From positions 556,272 to 620,271 of the forward strand of contig NZ_CP047089.1 in NCBI RefSeq assembly GCF_009937765.1: DNA of 64,000 nt, in the 5' to 3' direction. Source of the stretch: Bacillus pumilus. Its GTDB lineage: Bacteria > Bacillota > Bacilli > Bacillales > Bacillaceae. The notes below the pieces were generated by a model that worked only from the letters and a program-made list of their open reading frames with translations, was not told where the DNA came from and made no database searches. This document shows positions 50,816 to 59,954 of this stretch, in pieces (within the stretch, counting starts at the first letter, position 1; each line of letters opens with the position of its first letter). The position numbers were made by a program, and so were the translations under genes.

Positions 50816-53122
50816 TTACAATTCCATTTCAATTTTCACCTTCAGCCCTTTTTCTGGTGCTGTATGAATGTGAAGCTTCCCATTTAACGCCTTGACTCGT
50901 TCTCTGATTCCAGAGAGACCCATGCTCATCGTGTGCTGATCAAGGTGCCTTGCATCAAAACCAACTCCATCATCCTCATAGTGAAGAACAACCTGATCTT
51001 TAATACAAATCAGCATCACGAGCACTTGGCTGGCTTGAGAATGTTTCAAGGCATTGGATAACAGCTCCTGAACAATCCGATAAATATTAAGCTGGGAGTC
51101 AATATCAATGTCCAGCTCCTTATCAAAGCGTGTCGTATTCAGCCGAATATGAAATGGTGCTTCCTCCTGAATTTGAGAAGTCAGCTTCGATATCGCCTTC
51201 ACTAAACCTAAATCGTACAGCAGCTGTGGCCGAAGTTCATGACATGTTTCTCTCGTCGTTTGAATCACTTTAGACATTTGTTCATTCCAAGAAATAAGCG
51301 ATTGTTCAATAGAGGTTGGACATTGATCGTTTTGGAAATTCGTTAAAAACATCTCTGACTGTCTTTTTAGCGATATCAAATCCTGCAACACGGAATCATG
51401 AAGATCCCTCGCTAAATCGGAGCGCTGTTTTTCTTCCATCGCAAACATCACTTTTTTCAACCAAGCAGGGTTCGCTTCACGCTGCTTCAAATCCTCAAGA
51501 TGCTCCATCAGTTCTTCGATCTTGACGACGTTTTCTAAACTGACACTTGTGTAAAACGCCAATGTTTTTAGCCATGAGATTTCATCTCGGGTCAGCTTAG
51601 GTGTCCGTAAATTAGATAAACAGCAAATCACAAAAGAGTGACCGCCCCGCTCACCAATTTTCATCATAAACCCTTTATCAAGCGCGATGATTTTACCAAC
51701 TTCACCTAAAATATCTTGAAATTGATCCACATAATCTTTCCATAGCTGGCTTTCTTCTATTGATTCATCAATTTCAACAATTTGTCCATCTGCCTTCACT
51801 TCAAGCACAAAGGCTTTGTTCACAACAAGTACTTCTAAGATGGTGTATTTTAAATGATACAATACTTGATGCAGTGATGACGCCTCACGAATGAGCTGTG
51901 TAAATTTAAATACACTATCCTGATAATTATGCTTCTCTGAAAAACGCTTCAAACGAAAGCGGAAATCGATAATTTCTTTAAAGTAGAAAACGGTGAGCAT
52001 AAGAATGTACGTGATGATTGTAAATTTCACTGTATAGAAATTTGCATTCGGTTTTTGAAGAAAATCAAAAACAACAACCACTAGTATTGTTGGTGTAATC
52101 GCTAAAAAACCGTAGTATTTAATCCTCCCCATAAAGAAATCAACATTATACAGCTTATTTGACATAAATTGATAGACTAGGAAAAAAGGAATTAAAAGAA
52201 CAAACGATGCAACAACATAAGGTGAAATAAAATATATACCAAAAAAATAAGGAATGATAAAAAATAGCATGAATGGACTGAATGATGAGATTAAAATGAG
52301 TGCAAATGCTCGAAGTACATTGCTGACTTCATTGTCTTTCAATTTTTTAGCAGCCCTTATAGTGATAATAATCGAAAGGAAAGCCAGAACAAAAAATGAA
52401 AGTAAATTGACATATGCTAATAGATCTACTGGTCCTGCTTTATTTTTATAGAATAAAACTAATAAAACGTTAGTAACTGGAACTAGATACAAATAAAAAA
52501 GAACTCGACGACGAATAATTTCTGTTCCTAATTCTTTTAAATATTGATACATAAAGTGCATATATAGTGGAGGTACACTATTCATTGTAACGATTACAAG
52601 AATACGACTGATAGCCTCTCCTTTTCCAGAACCACCAGAACTTACATAACCTATAGACACCGCCAAAAGAAATAAAGCTAAAATATAAGCTGATTTTTTT
52701 TGGTTTACTTTATTCATTTTTAAAATCATAAATATACAAAATAGACAGATGGAATAAAGAATGACTGGTATTAGATAAATAAACAGATTCGCTTGACTCA
52801 ATAACCTTACATTCTCTAAATCAATTTTATCACCATGTCTATCAACGACTAAACTTTTAACATTAGCTAAAAAACCTCTTTTAACTTCTTCAACTGGTTT
52901 TTTATTCCCATTTACTTCAAGTATGATATCGCCTTTCCTAACTCCAGCTAGATAGCTATCTGTAAAATTATCGACATCCACTACCTCAAGTTGACCATGA
53001 CTATTTTCTTTAACAGCTGCTCCAACAAAAATATTAAATACGTTGATATAAGAGATGTAAATCACATAGATGAAGCTAAGGATTACTAATATAACTGTTA
53101 ACTTAGAATATAACTTTCTCAT
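50816..53122 (-). CDS. comP: Quorum-sensing histidine kinase ComP
   Basis: The protein has 768 residues. A first membrane segment is followed by an extracytoplasmic region resembling a PDZ fold (GVRKGDIILEVNGNKKPVEEV), then about seven more membrane segments to residue 390. The kinase part is of the HisKA_3 type with phosphoacceptor His575 in DLARDLHDSVLQDL, and the ATPase block EDDGVGFDARHL. ComP senses the modified ComX peptide and phosphorylates ComA. The N-terminal half is AT-rich and is the part that varies between pherotypes. Confidence 0.95.
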   Translation of the reverse strand: MRKLYSKLTVILVILSFIYVIYISYINVFNIFVGAAVKENSHGQLEVVDVDNFTDSYLAGVRKGDIILEVNGNKKPVEEVKRGFLANVKSLVVDRHGDKIDLENVRLLSQANLFIYLIPVILYSICLFCIFMILKMNKVNQKKSAYILALFLLAVSIGYVSSGGSGKGEAISRILVIVTMNSVPPLYMHFMYQYLKELGTEIIRRRVLFYLYLVPVTNVLLVLFYKNKAGPVDLLAYVNLLSFFVLAFLSIIITIRAAKKLKDNEVSNVLRAFALILISSFSPFMLFFIIPYFFGIYFISPYVVASFVLLIPFFLVYQFMSNKLYNVDFFMGRIKYYGFLAITPTILVVVVFDFLQKPNANFYTVKFTIITYILMLTVFYFKEIIDFRFRLKRFSEKHNYQDSVFKFTQLIREASSLHQVLYHLKYTILEVLVVNKAFVLEVKADGQIVEIDESIEESQLWKDYVDQFQDILGEVGKIIALDKGFMMKIGERGGHSFVICCLSNLRTPKLTRDEISWLKTLAFYTSVSLENVVKIEELMEHLEDLKQREANPAWLKKVMFAMEEKQRSDLARDLHDSVLQDLISLKRQSEMFLTNFQNDQCPTSIEQSLISWNEQMSKVIQTTRETCHELRPQLLYDLGLVKAISKLTSQIQEEAPFHIRLNTTRFDKELDIDIDSQLNIYRIVQELLSNALKHSQASQVLVMLICIKDQVVLHYEDDGVGFDARHLDQHTMSMGLSGIRERVKALNGKLHIHTAPEKGLKVKIEMEL

Positions 53123-53135
53123 AATATTTATCTAC

Positions 53136-53306
53136 TCAAGCAGTTGACCATATGATTGCTTTAATAACGTCTTCTTTCTGGAATCCGTCAACAATTATAC
53201 TTGCAGTTTCTTGATCAACGTGAAGCAATGATGCGTTCCCATTAACGATTTGATTTAATGTTGAAGGATTCTCCACTAAATAACTAACCAATTCCTGAAT
53301 TTTCAT
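53136..53306 (-). CDS. comX: Quorum-sensing pheromone precursor ComX
   Basis: The precursor has 56 residues from the ATG at 53306, near the 55 of B. subtilis. The N-terminal part (MKIQELVSYLVENP) is conserved in style; the C-terminal peptide ends KAIIWSTA with the single Trp four residues from the end. That Trp is the residue ComQ prenylates. The gene start lies inside the end of comQ, so the two are coupled. The peptide sequence is not one of the B. subtilis pherotypes I can recall. Confidence 0.88.
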   Translation of the reverse strand: MKIQELVSYLVENPSTLNQIVNGNASLLHVDQETASIIVDGFQKEDVIKAIIWSTA

Positions 53307-54207
53307 CTTCTCCATCTCCAATTAAAAAGAGTATCAGTTTTTTCTTTTTTGAAGCCTCTAAATGTAGTTTCTTGAACGCTTCTTTACACTTATTTCTGAG
53401 AAGGTTTCTCATAATAAATACATATTGTTGAGCACCTGATTTCTTTAATTTATCCTTTAATTCTTCAGAGCCGACGCTCTTATCCTTTGATTGAAAATAA
53501 CTGAGCAAGTCTGAACTAGATGGATTAAACTCATTTTTCAAATAAACTAGCGGTAATGTTTGCATTCTTTTAAAGTCAATATTATCTTTATTAAAAAGAC
53601 CTAGATAGTCATTTTCAAGCTGTTCCGCCATTCCTAGGTAATAAGCATATTCTTCTACCTTCTTTTCAAAAGAACCTGTTGCCAAGATAACCCCTAACAT
53701 ACAGGGTAACACAAACAGTGATCCTGCCTTTAATCTCATGATATTTAAACAATCCTGCTCATTTTCCGGCTCCACTGTCATATCCAAATGCTGTCCTTGC
53801 ATTGACTGAATGGAATAGGAATATACACTGTTTATAAGCTCCGTTGCATGATCAAGCTTCGAAAAGACTCCAAAGCTCAATGCAAAAAGAACATTTGCCG
53901 CATTCATCGCAACTCCGCTCTGACACCTCATCCAAGGATACGAATCTTTATCCTGATCTTCAATATCATCTAATATATCGGCTGATAAGATGAGAAGTTC
54001 AATCCCTGCTGCCAATTGTGTAATCGCTTGCTTGTCTTGCCCGCCAAATGCCTCATAATGCTTGTAAGCTAATTGCCCAAAGGGAAATTCATTCTTTATA
54101 TCAGTAAATTCTAGAAGCAGCTTTTGTAAATCCTTCTGCCTGACTGCATGTTGAATAAAATCAGACATATTCTGCTTGATTTTTGTATTCTCTAGATAGT
54201 TTAGCAT
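53284..54207 (-). CDS. comQ: ComX-modifying isoprenyl transferase ComQ
   Basis: The protein has 307 residues of the isoprenyl diphosphate synthase fold, with the aspartate-rich motif DDIED at 80-84 binding Mg2+ and the prenyl diphosphate. A second acidic region is less regular. ComQ prenylates the conserved Trp of ComX and helps its export. It overlaps the comX start by about 20 bases. The region is AT-rich compared with its neighbours. Confidence 0.93.
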   Translation of the reverse strand: MLNYLENTKIKQNMSDFIQHAVRQKDLQKLLLEFTDIKNEFPFGQLAYKHYEAFGGQDKQAITQLAAGIELLILSADILDDIEDQDKDSYPWMRCQSGVAMNAANVLFALSFGVFSKLDHATELINSVYSYSIQSMQGQHLDMTVEPENEQDCLNIMRLKAGSLFVLPCMLGVILATGSFEKKVEEYAYYLGMAEQLENDYLGLFNKDNIDFKRMQTLPLVYLKNEFNPSSSDLLSYFQSKDKSVGSEELKDKLKKSGAQQYVFIMRNLLRNKCKEAFKKLHLEASKKKKLILFLIGDGEDENSGIG

Positions 54208-54330
54208 ACTCGGTCTTGTCCCTCACCCTTCCGCCTTTTATTTTACTAAAAAGACATGAGCAAATGTCCACTGACATCACTATTTAACAATTATATAATA
54301 ATATATCCTTTTTTTGTATGTATTTGGATA

Positions 54331-54360
54331 AAAAAAAGACTTGATGATGATCAAGTCTTT
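54331..54360 (-). terminator. degQ terminator
   Basis: AAAGACTTGA and TCAAGTCTTT (54336-54360) form a perfect 10-base stem, followed on the minus strand by a run of T. It begins at the degQ stop. Confidence 0.88.
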
Positions 54361-54499
54361 AAGAAATTTTCACATATTCATATTTGTCGTACTGATCAAT
54401 GCTTTTGTTAATGTTATGAAGAGAAGCCGTTGTTTCTCTAATTTCGTTTTCAAGTTTCCATAATAATTGTTTAAGTTCTTCGATTTCATACTTTTCCAT
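54359..54499 (-). CDS. degQ: Regulatory peptide DegQ
   Basis: The peptide has 46 residues, the same length as B. subtilis DegQ, starting MEKYEIEELKQLLWKLENE and ending DQYDKYEYVKIS. The ATG at 54499 follows AAAGGAG; the longer frame is not expected. DegQ stimulates phosphotransfer from DegS to DegU, raising secreted enzymes and poly-gamma-glutamate. Its promoter (TTTACA, 17 bases, AATACT) lies about 50-70 bases upstream and is preceded by a ComA-like box. Confidence 0.95.
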   Translation of the reverse strand: MEKYEIEELKQLLWKLENEIRETTASLHNINKSIDQYDKYEYVKIS

Positions 54500-55004
54500 C
54501 GATTCCACTCTCCTTTTTTGGAAGATCAATGTATTTGTGTATGGTGATTGGGTCATAAGTATTTGATCTGTTAATAACAGTGTAAATGTAATTGAGTATT
54601 TTTTCACCGAAAAGTATGCACAAAATGTGTGCGTGATACCGCAAAATTCAATAGGTCTTTTTTCATCATTTTCTGACTTTTCAAATCATACTTTTATCTC
54701 AATTTCAAAGGAACTGCGTCATTTTTGCGACAAGAATAGGCATCATTCGTCACACTTCTCTCACAACAGAACATACGATCCCTCCTGTAACCTCGGTTTT
54801 GAGTCTTATAGGTCAGACGACAGACCCTATTGTGGACACCGCAATTTTTTGACGACATTCACCGAAATTGACCGCAAAAGTACCTATTTTTATGTTGGAT
54901 TTATACAGATAGAAAGATCATTTTGATTCTTTATTCTGATTTTCTACATACATTTAGAACAGATATCCGTCCAATTTCACGTCAATGAGAGAAGAGGTGA
55001 CGAA
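54500..55004. promoter_or_regulatory. degQ-yuzC intergenic region
   Basis: This 505-base gap between divergent genes has no convincing gene; a 99-codon plus-strand frame starting at 54627 has no ribosome binding site and no family resemblance. It holds the degQ promoter, one ComA-like box at 54629-54644 and two further TTGCGG half-sites (reading on the minus strand) at 54839-54844 and 54872-54877. Confidence 0.6.
54629..54644 (-). promoter_or_regulatory. ComA-box-like site upstream of degQ
   Basis: On the minus strand this reads TTGCGGTATCACGCAC, close to the ComA consensus TTGCGG-N4-CCGCAA (10 of 12 positions). It lies about 130 bases upstream of the degQ start and about 60-70 bases ahead of the likely -35 element. 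It would link degQ to ComX signalling. Confidence 0.7.
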
Positions 55005-55358
55005 GTGTTTTACTATGTTCCTTATCCTGCTTTGCAGGGTCCCGCAATGAGCCGTGCACATTCGCGCACACCTATGACTTTTCCTCCAGTAGATGCCCAC
55101 TCATTTCAGCGAGCCGCAAAGGAATCCGCCCGACTTGTTGCTGATGCTTCACTTATTACACAGCAGATTTCCAGCTCCCTTTCGTTTGCACAACGGATAA
55201 TGGAGGCTGCTGAGCGCTCTGATTCGACAAGTGTCATCAGAATGCTGAAACAAATCGGTGTGAAAAGTGGGATCGACATCCGCTTTAGTCCAGAAGGCAT
55301 TCGGATCTACTTGTCTCTTGCCTCTAGCAGACTTTTTCTTCTTTTACAGTGGGCATAA
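55005..55358 (+). CDS. yuzC: Small protein YuzC
   Basis: The protein has 117 residues, starts at GTG after AGAGGTGA and begins with FYYVPYPALQGPAMSRAHSR. It is helical in the middle (AKESARLVADASLITQQI) with no domain I recognise. Position next to degQ and yuxH is as in B. subtilis. In that species it is associated with sporulation; nothing in the sequence tests this. Confidence 0.78.
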   Translation: MFYYVPYPALQGPAMSRAHSRTPMTFPPVDAHSFQRAAKESARLVADASLITQQISSSLSFAQRIMEAAERSDSTSVIRMLKQIGVKSGIDIRFSPEGIRIYLSLASSRLFLLLQWA

Positions 55359-55392
55359 CAAAAAAAGCCGCTCTCAGCGTGGGCGGCTTTTA
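55359..55392. terminator. Bidirectional terminator between yuzC and yuxH
   Basis: AAAAAAGCCGC and GCGGCTTTT (55361-55391) pair over nine bases, with A-run before and T-run after, so it can act on both convergent transcripts. Its right arm overlaps the last bases of yuxH. Confidence 0.85.
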
Positions 55393-56616
55393 CGATTCAA
55401 ACATTTTATGACACCATTCAATGGCTTCTATATAACATCCGTAGGCTTCTTGTTTCGGGAGATTCCCATCTAACATCTCATGATCCCATTCATTTCGTTC
55501 AATCCGTTTGGCGACATCTAGCACAAATGAATAATCATTTTCATAACCAAGCAGTGCCTCGCCCACTTCATCAGAAAGTGGCAGCTCTTTTACAAGTTCT
55601 GTAATATCTGCCCTGACAAGTGTATCAATGAGAGAAAACATACCTGTCAGCATATAAGAGGCTGGGTGCTCTCGTTCGGTACGACTCGCAATCAGTTCAC
55701 ATGTTTTCGCCCGAATGAAGGACATTTTAATAATTTCTTTTTGACTTGAATTGGCTTGAACATTCAATTCTTTAAATGAAAGAATAAAGATCCAACGCCT
55801 AATTTCATTAAAACCAAGCAGAATAATCGCCTGCCGGATACTTTTGATTTGATATAGGCGTCTCATGCCGCCTGAATTGAGCATTTTTAATAATTGGTAT
55901 GATAGCGAAAGGTCACTTTCAATAAAATGGGTAACGACCTGGATATTCGGTTGTTCCTTGCTCAGCTCATTTAATAGCTGGTGATACGCATGGAAGCTGG
56001 TCGATAATGCTCGTCCTGATATCACATGCGGCTCACTAAAGAAATACCCTTGAAACAAATGGAAGCCGGCTTCTAGCGCTTCTTCATATTCTCTTCGCGT
56101 TTCCACCTTTTCTGCAAGGAAACGAAGTCGATATTTTTTATAGGTGTGTAGAATTTTTCTACGTTCTTCCGATGTGGTCTTTAGAAAGTCGATTTTTAAA
56201 ATATCAATGCAATAGAGGAGTTCCTCAAGCAACTTGTCACTGAAATGTGATCCGCTTAGAAAAAAGTCATCAAGTGCAATCGTATATCCCCATTTTTTTA
56301 ATTCCTTACATCTCATAATAAGTGCTGGGGTAATCGGGACATTTTCTAATATCTCGATCACAAGCTGATGCGGATCAAAATAGGTGAGCAGATCAGACGA
56401 AAGTAAGCTTTCGGTGAAATTAATGTAGCATCTTTTGCCTTCTGTCAATGTTTCGATGCCGATATTTAAAAAACTGTTAATAATGAGGTCCGTTGTCGCT
56501 TGGTCACCATCTTCAGCGCTATATGTATTGGTTTCACTATCTCTATAAAGCAGCTCGTATGATACGACTTGTTCTTTTCTGTTAAAAATAGGCTGTCTCG
56601 CAACAAACACCCTCAA
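55390..56616 (-). CDS. yuxH: EAL-HDOD c-di-GMP phosphodiesterase YuxH/PdeH
   Basis: The protein has 408 residues from the TTG at 56616, after AAAGGAGG. The N-terminal EAL domain (residues 3-200) keeps the E-x-L-x-R motif (YELLYR), VIEILENV, ALDDF and KIDFLK, though the loop after DDF is altered. The C-terminal HDOD domain (about 210-400) includes YQLLKMLNSGG. In B. subtilis this gene is pdeH, the main phosphodiesterase for cyclic di-GMP, affecting motility. Confidence 0.9.
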   Translation of the reverse strand: MRVFVARQPIFNRKEQVVSYELLYRDSETNTYSAEDGDQATTDLIINSFLNIGIETLTEGKRCYINFTESLLSSDLLTYFDPHQLVIEILENVPITPALIMRCKELKKWGYTIALDDFFLSGSHFSDKLLEELLYCIDILKIDFLKTTSEERRKILHTYKKYRLRFLAEKVETRREYEEALEAGFHLFQGYFFSEPHVISGRALSTSFHAYHQLLNELSKEQPNIQVVTHFIESDLSLSYQLLKMLNSGGMRRLYQIKSIRQAIILLGFNEIRRWIFILSFKELNVQANSSQKEIIKMSFIRAKTCELIASRTEREHPASYMLTGMFSLIDTLVRADITELVKELPLSDEVGEALLGYENDYSFVLDVAKRIERNEWDHEMLDGNLPKQEAYGCYIEAIEWCHKMFES

Positions 56617-56711
56617 CTGCTCCAATCCTCCTTTATGCCATGACAAACAAGATGTGCTTTCAGTATACCAAATGATTGTGCTTATGGTTCATTTTGAATC
56701 GGTCAAAAAAT

Positions 56712-56743
56712 AAAAAAAAGAGATCACCTGACTTGATGATCTC
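56712..56743 (-). terminator. pncB terminator
   Basis: GAGATCA and TGATCTC (56720-56743) form a 7-base stem with a 10-base loop and continue into eight T on the minus strand. It is 13 bases after the pncB stop. Confidence 0.85.
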
Positions 56744-56755
56744 CTTTCTTCAACG

Positions 56756-58225
56756 TTAGCTTTCATAAAGCTCTAGTTTAATTTTATTTTTCACGTCATG
56801 AATAAACTGCATCTTGTTATCCCAGCATTTTTGACTCAAATCGACTGGATATTCTTCTGGTTTGCTGATTCGTTTATATTCCTCCCAGAAAAGTCCGAGG
56901 CTGTCCTGCACATAGGCTTGAATCGTTTGAATATCCGGATTGTCATATACAAGTTTTCCTTGTTCGAAAATCGGGACATGTAGATCCTTCGCCACAAAGT
57001 TTGTGACAAACTTGCTGATAAATGTATGCACTGGGTGGAACATTTTTAGCTTATCCTCACTATGAACATCTTCGTCTTCGAGCGCAATGTAGTCACCCTC
57101 TGAGTGATGATTCAATTGATTGATAATGCGGTACACACGTTTACGTCCTGGTGTTGTCACTTTCTCTGGGTTGGATGAAATTTTGATGGTGTCATTCATC
57201 TGACCATTCTCTTCAATCGACACAAGCTTATACACTGCACCGAGAGCTGGCTGATCAAATGCTGTGATCAGTTTTGTCCCAACACCCCACACATCAATTT
57301 TGGCACCCTGTGCTTTTAAATTCATGATGGTATGTTCATCAAGATCACTTGATGCAATGACTTTTGCATCATGGAATCCAGCTTCATCCAGCATCGTTCT
57401 AGCTTTTTTAGACAAGTAGGCAAGGTCACCACTATCTAGTCTGACACCAATAAAATTGATCTTGTCTCCGAATTCTTTCGCTACCTTAATGGCATTCGGA
57501 ATACCGGATCTCACGGTATCATACGTATCGACTAAAAAGACACAGTCTGTATGAGTTTCAGCATATTTTTTAAATGCCGTATATTCATCGCGATATGCTT
57601 GCACAAGTGCGTGAGCATGTGTTCCTGACACTGGGATGTTGAAGCGCTTCCCAGCACGAACATTACTTGTCGCCTGAAAGCCGCCGATAAGAGCCGCTCT
57701 TGCTCCCCACATCGCAGCATCCATTTCATGTGCACGTCTTGTCCCAAATTCTAGTGCTGTCTCGTCTTCAATGATTCCTTTAATCCGAGCTGCCTTTGTC
57801 GCTATCAGCGTCTGGAAGTTTACAATATTTAGCAAGGCGGTTTCAATTAGCTGGGCTTCGACAAGCGTTGCCTCAATGCGCATAATTGGCTCATTGGCAA
57901 AAACAATTTCGCCTTCTCGCATAGAATGAAGGGAGCCTGTAAAGGATAACCCGCTTAAATAATCAATGAAATCGCTTTTATAACCGAGTTCGTCTTTTAA
58001 ATACGCTAGATCACTTTCGGTGAAGGAGAAATCCGATAAATATTCAATCGCTTTCTCTAAACCAGCAAATACAGCGAAGCCATTGTCAAATGGAAGCTTT
58101 CTGAAGAAGAGTTCAAAAACTGCCTTCTTCTCATGAATGCCGTCTCTCCAATACGTTTCTGCCATGTTAATTTGATAAAGGTCTGTATGTAGTGATAAAC
58201 TGTCGTCAATAAACCGATGCTCCAA
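56756..58225 (-). CDS. pncB: Nicotinate phosphoribosyltransferase
   Basis: The protein has 489 residues and converts nicotinate to nicotinate mononucleotide in NAD salvage. Family blocks seen are LHTDLYQINMAETYWRDG near the start, FGTRRAHEMDAA, VSGTHAHALVQAY with the conserved His, and VRLDSGDLAYLSKK. The type matches the long Gram-positive enzyme. It lies 17 bases behind pncA, which supplies its substrate. Confidence 0.95.
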   Translation of the reverse strand: MEHRFIDDSLSLHTDLYQINMAETYWRDGIHEKKAVFELFFRKLPFDNGFAVFAGLEKAIEYLSDFSFTESDLAYLKDELGYKSDFIDYLSGLSFTGSLHSMREGEIVFANEPIMRIEATLVEAQLIETALLNIVNFQTLIATKAARIKGIIEDETALEFGTRRAHEMDAAMWGARAALIGGFQATSNVRAGKRFNIPVSGTHAHALVQAYRDEYTAFKKYAETHTDCVFLVDTYDTVRSGIPNAIKVAKEFGDKINFIGVRLDSGDLAYLSKKARTMLDEAGFHDAKVIASSDLDEHTIMNLKAQGAKIDVWGVGTKLITAFDQPALGAVYKLVSIEENGQMNDTIKISSNPEKVTTPGRKRVYRIINQLNHHSEGDYIALEDEDVHSEDKLKMFHPVHTFISKFVTNFVAKDLHVPIFEQGKLVYDNPDIQTIQAYVQDSLGLFWEEYKRISKPEEYPVDLSQKCWDNKMQFIHDVKNKIKLELYES

Positions 58226-58242
58226 CTTCCATTCTCCTTCCC

Positions 58243-58794
58243 TTACTTAACCACTTTCGCACCAAGCGACTGCTCAAAGTGAGAAAGTGCCCACTCGTGC
58301 CCCGCTTCATTAAAACTCGCTACAGCATTCTCGTGAATCACAAGTTCGAAGCCTTTATTGTACGCATCAACAGCTGTATGAAGTACACAAATATCGGTAC
58401 ATACGCCGGCTAAATGAAGTTCAGTGATGCCACGCTCGCGCAGTTTCATTTCTAATTGAGTGCCTGCAAAAGCAGAGTATCTTGTTTTTTCCATATAGTA
58501 GACATGTTTTAAATGCTTTGACGTGTGAAATAGTGAACTTAGTTTGCCATAAAGTTCAATTCCCTTTGTCCCGCGAATATTATGGGGCGGAAATAACTTT
58601 GTCTCTGGATGATAAGGGTCTTGCTCCTCATGATGATCGACTGCAAAGACGACAAAGTGCCCTTCATCAATAAACGAAGAAGTGATCTCTGTGATCTTAG
58701 GCTCAATCGCCTGTCCAGGCTTTCCGCATGTCAATTTTCCATCGTCTGCAACAAAATCAACTGTATAATCAATACAAATCAATGCTTTGCCCAT
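58243..58794 (-). CDS. pncA: Nicotinamidase
   Basis: The protein has 183 residues from the ATG at 58794, equal to B. subtilis PncA. It is an isochorismatase-fold hydrolase that turns nicotinamide into nicotinate. The catalytic Asp is in CIDYTVDF, the metal-binding DHHEEQDPYHPETK is present, and the catalytic Cys is in AGVCTDICVLHTA. It is in an operon with pncB. Confidence 0.95.
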   Translation of the reverse strand: MGKALICIDYTVDFVADDGKLTCGKPGQAIEPKITEITSSFIDEGHFVVFAVDHHEEQDPYHPETKLFPPHNIRGTKGIELYGKLSSLFHTSKHLKHVYYMEKTRYSAFAGTQLEMKLRERGITELHLAGVCTDICVLHTAVDAYNKGFELVIHENAVASFNEAGHEWALSHFEQSLGAKVVK

Positions 58795-58854
58795 CCGCAT
58801 CTCTCCCATATGCTCTTTTGACTCATTATAGCTTATTCATTTCACTAGGGAAAC

Positions 58855-59262
58855 CTATTCAACAGATTCTTGAGAAAAAGCCTTTTGAAACAGCTCATCT
58901 TCTATATAGATGTGCTCTTGATTGACCGCATTCGGCAGCTCTATCACAAGACCAAAAGGAGAATGTGCCTCATGATGATTCACCACTTTAAAGGAACATC
59001 CCGCGGCATTAGCCATTTTCACATACTGAGAATAAGAAGCATAGGACAACTCACCATTTAAAAGAACAGTGGACTGGCGGTTGGCCTTTAATACTTGTTC
59101 GACCTCTTGATACGGTTTATTTCGTGATACCTGTCCCTTTGTCAGGGCAAGAAGCGCTCGTTCTCTTAATGAACCGAGAAACATTCTTCGTTCATCGGGT
59201 TTTGTTTCAGCATGTCCAAATATCCCTTGCTGCAAATAAAAGTCTACGGATTCTTCTTTCAT
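58855..59262 (-). CDS. yueI: DUF1694 protein YueI
   Basis: The protein has 135 residues, starting MKEESVDFYLQQGIFG with AGGAG upstream. Family blocks are ERALLALTKGQV and a C-terminal NAAGCSFKVVNHHEAHSPFGLVI region. YueI is conserved in Bacillus with a known fold but no known role. It stands between pncA and yueH. Confidence 0.85.
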   Translation of the reverse strand: MKEESVDFYLQQGIFGHAETKPDERRMFLGSLRERALLALTKGQVSRNKPYQEVEQVLKANRQSTVLLNGELSYASYSQYVKMANAAGCSFKVVNHHEAHSPFGLVIELPNAVNQEHIYIEDELFQKAFSQESVE

Positions 59263-59288
59263 CGCTGTTTTCACTCCTGGTTTTATAT

Positions 59289-59537
59289 TTACATTTCTGT
59301 GACCCAGTGCACAATCTTTAGTGCAAGTTCACGGGCTTCGTCTGTTTCTGCTCTTTCCATTAAGGAATGCTCGAGCGTATGGATTAGCTGCTCTTTTTCA
59401 TCCTCGTACGCAATGGAGATACTCCATTCAATATCAGGTACGGCAACAAGCGTTTTATATTCTTTTTTATTTTCATGTAAATATACATTGTAGGTCTTTG
59501 GTTGTCCGCTTGTGATGTGTGCTTTTCTAATTTTCAT
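59289..59537 (-). CDS. yueH: YueH-family protein
   Basis: The protein has 82 residues from the ATG at 59537, equal to B. subtilis YueH, starting MKIRKAHITSGQPKTYNVYLH. It is a small alpha/beta protein with acidic C-terminal helices. Function is unknown. It lies 26 bases ahead of yueI and may share its transcript. Confidence 0.82.
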   Translation of the reverse strand: MKIRKAHITSGQPKTYNVYLHENKKEYKTLVAVPDIEWSISIAYEDEKEQLIHTLEHSLMERAETDEARELALKIVHWVTEM

Positions 59538-59590
59538 TTGGCTCTGTTCACACCTCTTTTTCCTTCTTACTTCCATATCCATTGTACCAT

Positions 59591-59635
59591 AAAAAAAGCC
59601 AGCTTCAGAAAAGGAATTCCCTTTCAAAGCTGGCT
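59591..59635 (-). terminator. Terminator of the first GerPF-like gene
   Basis: AGCCAGCTT and AAGCTGGCT (59597-59635) form a 9-base stem with an inner AAAGGGAATTCC-type pairing, followed by seven T on the minus strand. It overlaps the end of the gene's coding sequence. Confidence 0.8.
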
Positions 59636-59855
59636 ACGCATTGAAACTCTTCTGCTGACTAATAAGATTTGAATCCCAAACAAATGTGACGTTTGGACTG
59701 CTAAAAAATTGGACGAGGTCCCCTGCATTATAGGTACCTGAACCACCGGCGGAGTGATCTACACTTTTTGGCGAAATGGCAAAAACATCACCGAAATGTG
59801 CCGCCCCATTTCCGTACACACGATCTATATGAATAGGTCCAACAATCGCTGGCAT
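59634..59855 (-). CDS. yueG: GerPF-like spore germination protein, copy 1 (YueG-like)
   Basis: The protein has 73 residues from the ATG at 59855. It starts MPAIVGPIHIDRVYGNGAAHFGD, the pattern of GerPF/GerPA coat-permeability proteins, and has a beta-rich body with an SxGGSGTYNAGD turn. It would act in the spore coat to let germinants in. A tandem paralogue lies just upstream on the same strand with its own terminator. Which copy is the true yueG orthologue cannot be told. Confidence 0.82.
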   Translation of the reverse strand: MPAIVGPIHIDRVYGNGAAHFGDVFAISPKSVDHSAGGSGTYNAGDLVQFFSSPNVTFVWDSNLISQQKSFNA

Positions 59856-59920
59856 TGCTCCACCACCTTTTCTATCCACATCATATGCCTAGCTCAATAA
59901 TACGTGTATCTCAAATAAAA

Positions 59921-59954
59921 AAAGACAGCTGATATGTGAGCATCAGCTGTCTTT
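59921..59954 (-). terminator. Terminator of the second GerPF-like gene
   Basis: AAAGACAGCTGA and TCAGCTGTCTTT (59921-59954) form a perfect 12-base stem, with a T-run following on the minus strand. It sits between the tandem copies. Confidence 0.88.

Noticed and set aside
54627..54926. 99-codon plus-strand open frame between degQ and yuzC
   Set aside because: It has no ribosome binding site, an unlikely residue composition rich in Ser, His and Phe, and covers the degQ promoter region, so it is taken as chance.
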